Under the pieces are notes generated by a model that made no database searches, was not told the DNA's origin, and worked only from the letters and a program-made list of their open reading frames with translations. A program made the position numbers and the translations under genes. Shown here one piece after another: positions 61,906-64,000 of a stretch of 64,000 bases of DNA. Location of the stretch: positions 136,790 to 200,789 of the forward strand of contig JBBAKM010000004.1 of NCBI GenBank assembly GCA_040403495.1. Direction: 5' to 3'. How positions within the stretch are numbered: position 1 is the first letter of the stretch; each line of letters starts with the position of its first letter. The DNA is from JABMMZ01 sp040403495 (GTDB lineage Bacteria > Bacteroidota > Bacteroidia > NS11-12g > UBA955).

Positions 61906-62976
61906 ATGGTAATACCTAAGTTTTTAAATCCAACTAATTCTTTTCATTCTGAATTAAGAAAAAGAATTAATCACTACTTTGAAGAAGTTAAAGCAAAACC
62001 AACTGGTAATGCTAAATTATACACAAAAGCAATCATTATTTTCTCAACTTTAATTGTAACTTATGTCCATTTAGTGTTTTTTACATCACCTAATTGGATA
62101 GTTTTAGTTGCTGAATGTTTATTGCTAGGCCTAGCCACAGCTGCTATTGGTTTTAATATCATGCATGATGGCGCTCATGGAAGTTTTAGTAACAAAAAAT
62201 GGTTGAATGAATTAGCCGGAATGTCACTCAATATTTTAGGGGCAAATGTTTTTATGTGGAAAACAAAGCATAACGTTGTTCACCACACATACACTAACAT
62301 CGATGGTGTTGATGATGATATTGATGCCCGTCCTTTTCTAAGACTGTGCGAAAGTCAAAAAAAATACAAAATCCATAAATTTCAGTATTTATATTTCCCA
62401 TTAGCTTATTCTTTGTTATATCTATATTGGATATTTTTTACCGACTACGAAAAATATTTTACAAAGAAGGTTGGTAATATGCCATTGAAAAAGTTAAATA
62501 CCAACGATCATATTACCTTTTGGTCATTCAAGGTTTTACATGCTTTATTGTTTATTGTAATCCCAATCATTTTTGTAGGATTTAAAATGTGGATTATAGG
62601 TTTCTTGATTTTTGGTTTTTTTACTGGAATAGTTATTAGTTTAGTATTCCAATTGGCACACACTGTTGAAAGTACTCAATTTCCTAAACCAGATGAAACA
62701 ACAGGCAAGGTTCAAGATGAGTGGGCAGTTCACCAACTTAAAACCACAGCCAATTTTGCAACAAACAATAAAATCGTTTCTTGGTTTACAGGTGGATTGA
62801 ACTTTCAAGTTGAACATCATTTATTTCCTAATATTTCACATATCCATTATCCTCAAATTAGTAAAATAGTTAAAGATGTATGTAAAGAGTATAATGTCAC
62901 CTACAACGAATATAAAAATGTTGTGGTTGCCATCAACTCTCATGTTTCACATTTGAAACATATGGGAGTTGCCTAA
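61906..62976 (+). CDS. Membrane fatty acid desaturase
   Basis: A 356-residue protein with four or five transmembrane helices and the three histidine boxes of di-iron desaturases: HDGAHGS (87-93), HNVVHHTYTN (122-131) and QVEHHLFPNISHIHY late in the chain. The Gln in the third box is typical of front-end/linoleoyl-CoA-type desaturases rather than delta-9 enzymes, although there is no cytochrome b5 domain. Introduces double bonds into acyl chains for membrane fluidity; regioselectivity is not certain. ATG at 61906 directly follows TTTTA. Terminator-like hairpin downstream. Confidence 0.9.
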   Translation: MVIPKFLNPTNSFHSELRKRINHYFEEVKAKPTGNAKLYTKAIIIFSTLIVTYVHLVFFTSPNWIVLVAECLLLGLATAAIGFNIMHDGAHGSFSNKKWLNELAGMSLNILGANVFMWKTKHNVVHHTYTNIDGVDDDIDARPFLRLCESQKKYKIHKFQYLYFPLAYSLLYLYWIFFTDYEKYFTKKVGNMPLKKLNTNDHITFWSFKVLHALLFIVIPIIFVGFKMWIIGFLIFGFFTGIVISLVFQLAHTVESTQFPKPDETTGKVQDEWAVHQLKTTANFATNNKIVSWFTGGLNFQVEHHLFPNISHIHYPQISKIVKDVCKEYNVTYNEYKNVVVAINSHVSHLKHMGVA

Positions 62977-62998
62977 AAATAGAAATTTTTCTATTTTT
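62975..62998 (+). terminator. AT-rich terminator hairpin of the desaturase gene
   Basis: AAAAATAGAAA (62975-62985) pairs with TTTCTATTTTT (62988-62998), overlapping the stop codon end, followed by CAGACATTTTTG. Confidence 0.6.
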
Positions 62999-63073
62999 CA
63001 GACATTTTTGTAAAAAAAGTGTCATTATTTTAAGTTTTCGTAAAAAAAATTAAAATAAATATTGTTTTTGAAA

Positions 63074-63118
63074 TTTTTATAATTATTATTGAACCCGTTA
63101 AAATAATAATTATAAAAA
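63074..63118 (+). promoter_or_regulatory. 17-bp perfect inverted repeat abutting the start codon of the GEVED gene
   Basis: TTTTTATAATTATTATT (63074-63090) and its exact complement at 63102-63118, loop GAACCCGTTAA. The right arm ends on the A of the ATG. It may be a leader hairpin that controls translation, or a transcription-factor site; sequence alone does not decide. Confidence 0.6.
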
Positions 63119-64000
63119 TGAATAAATTAATTACTCACCTAGCAAAATTAACCTTGGCTTGCTTTGTCATGTTGTTTGGGTTAATTCCAAATCTGGTCGC
63201 GCAATCGCCCTGGTGTAACGCTCACAATAGTTACACTTACCAGATGTCAACCACCAATTACGTTGTTGCTGCTGAACAAATCGTAATTTCGGCAGGGTCT
63301 AATGTTGTTTACAACAGAAAAGCGGATGGATTCAATGGAACTTCTACCTGCGGTGGGGAGTATTCATTGGCAAACAGTCCTTCCAATGCTTTTAATTTAA
63401 CAGCTGGAAATACTTACAATATCCAGTCTAGTTCTTCTTCTTATTATTATGGTACTACCTATAATGGTAAATGGGGTGTTTATGTAGATTTTAATAATGA
63501 TAAAGATTTTATTGATGCAGGTGAATATCTTGGAACGTGGAATACTACTTCAGGAAATAACATGCCAGGTTCATTAAATGGGATCAATTTTACAATACCT
63601 TGTAATGTATCTCCAAGTGCTACTCGTTTAAGAGTAATATCAGATTACCAATATGGTGGTAATATTTCCCAATCAACGGGATGTCATACTTGTACTAGTT
63701 ACCAAATGTACTATGGTGAAGCAACTGATTTCAGCATCAACTTAGTATTGCCTACAAGTGTAAATGCTAATTTTATCGCACCAACAGATGCTTGGGTAAA
63801 AACAGTTGTTACCTTTATTAATAACAATCAAGTTGGTTACACTGAACATGCTTGGGATATCAACAACGATGGTTCATACGAACAACGTGGAATAACTCCA
63901 AACTATAAAACTACTTCAGGTTCAACAGGTACTTGGACTACTCCGGGTACTAAATGTGTTAAATTAAGAAGCACAAACTGCTTAGGTAGAGATAGTATCG
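63118..64000 (+). CDS. Secreted GEVED/PKD-domain protein, N-terminal part (runs off window)
   Basis: About 294 residues are visible, from the ATG at 63118 to the right edge. A signal peptide (LTLACFVMLFGLIPNLVAQ) is followed by a GEVED-type domain: KWGVYVDFNNDKDFIDAGEYLG ... TRLRVISDYQYGG ... YYGEATDFSINLV. A PKD-like domain begins near residue 223 (NANFIAPTDAWVKTVVTF ... AWDINNDGSYEQRG). Proteins of this type usually are long T9SS cargo with a C-terminal sorting domain; that part is not in the window. Upstream there is a conspicuous inverted repeat touching the ATG. Confidence 0.82.
   Translation, partial: MNKLITHLAKLTLACFVMLFGLIPNLVAQSPWCNAHNSYTYQMSTTNYVVAAEQIVISAGSNVVYNRKADGFNGTSTCGGEYSLANSPSNAFNLTAGNTYNIQSSSSSYYYGTTYNGKWGVYVDFNNDKDFIDAGEYLGTWNTTSGNNMPGSLNGINFTIPCNVSPSATRLRVISDYQYGGNISQSTGCHTCTSYQMYYGEATDFSINLVLPTSVNANFIAPTDAWVKTVVTFINNNQVGYTEHAWDINNDGSYEQRGITPNYKTTSGSTGTWTTPGTKCVKLRSTNCLGRDSI

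Overview
The window comes from an AT-rich member of the Bacteroidota. The evidence is lineage-specific: TAnnTTTG promoter -7 elements (with a TTTG -33 element at rpmH and infB), C-terminal sorting domains of the type IX secretion system (T9SS) on several large secreted proteins, the gliding lipoprotein GldH, and many genes with TTG or GTG starts and no clear Shine-Dalgarno sequence. I cannot place it below phylum level; the gene content fits a free-living, probably gliding, aerobic heterotroph with c-type cytochromes.

Layout. 1-6224: end of an ECF sigma factor gene (cut by the window edge), rpmH-rnpA-yidD, a cytochrome c maturation block (ccmC, a ccmD-like gene, ccmE, ccmF) and a DUF2520 protein. 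6225-7006: no gene, but a repetitive ACAGAG tract studded with hairpins. 7007-15372: MsbA-like ABC exporter, an outer-membrane barrel protein, hscA, and a 1272-residue T9SS cargo protein. 15373-17850: an accessory patch with palindromic repeats, one CAU-anticodon tRNA gene, at least five tRNA-like fragments beside it, a RelE/ParE-type toxin-antitoxin pair, and a HigA-like antitoxin next to a wrecked toxin gene. 17850-29041: a DUF2723 membrane protein (candidate glycosyltransferase), rlmB, a HEAT-cyclophilin fusion, a small barrel, a GDPD lipoprotein, a methyltransferase bracketed by a 142-bp perfect direct repeat, recA, and a class V aminotransferase-fold protein. 29235-34516: glycan or envelope genes (GT2, YfhO, FkbM methyltransferase, GT4). 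34543-39561: a 1672-residue secreted subtilase. 39648-52164: deaD helicase, SRPBCC, J-domain, VWA, LysM and O-antigen-ligase-like proteins, gldH, a secreted endonuclease/phosphatase-fold protein, recX, and a PaaD-like protein. 52365-61745: infB, marC, DUF2461, a Calx-beta T9SS cargo protein, comF, and an RluB-type pseudouridine synthase with a long repetitive tail. 61906-64000: a fatty acid desaturase and the start of a GEVED-domain secreted protein that runs off the right edge.

How it fits together. Most genes are core Bacteroidota functions: translation (rpmH, rnpA, rlmB, infB, deaD, rluB), envelope building (yidD, GTs, YfhO, O-antigen ligase, LysM), cytochrome c assembly, Fe-S chaperoning, DNA repair (recA, recX) and T9SS/gliding surface display. 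The unusual content is mostly intergenic: three styles of low-complexity tract coupled to GC-rich hairpins, a local array of tRNA 3'-half copies carrying a GC-rich palindrome, a recently duplicated gene tail flanking a methyltransferase, and two long perfect hairpins that overlap start codons. I saw no CRISPR array, prophage, insertion sequence with transposase, or recognised defence island.
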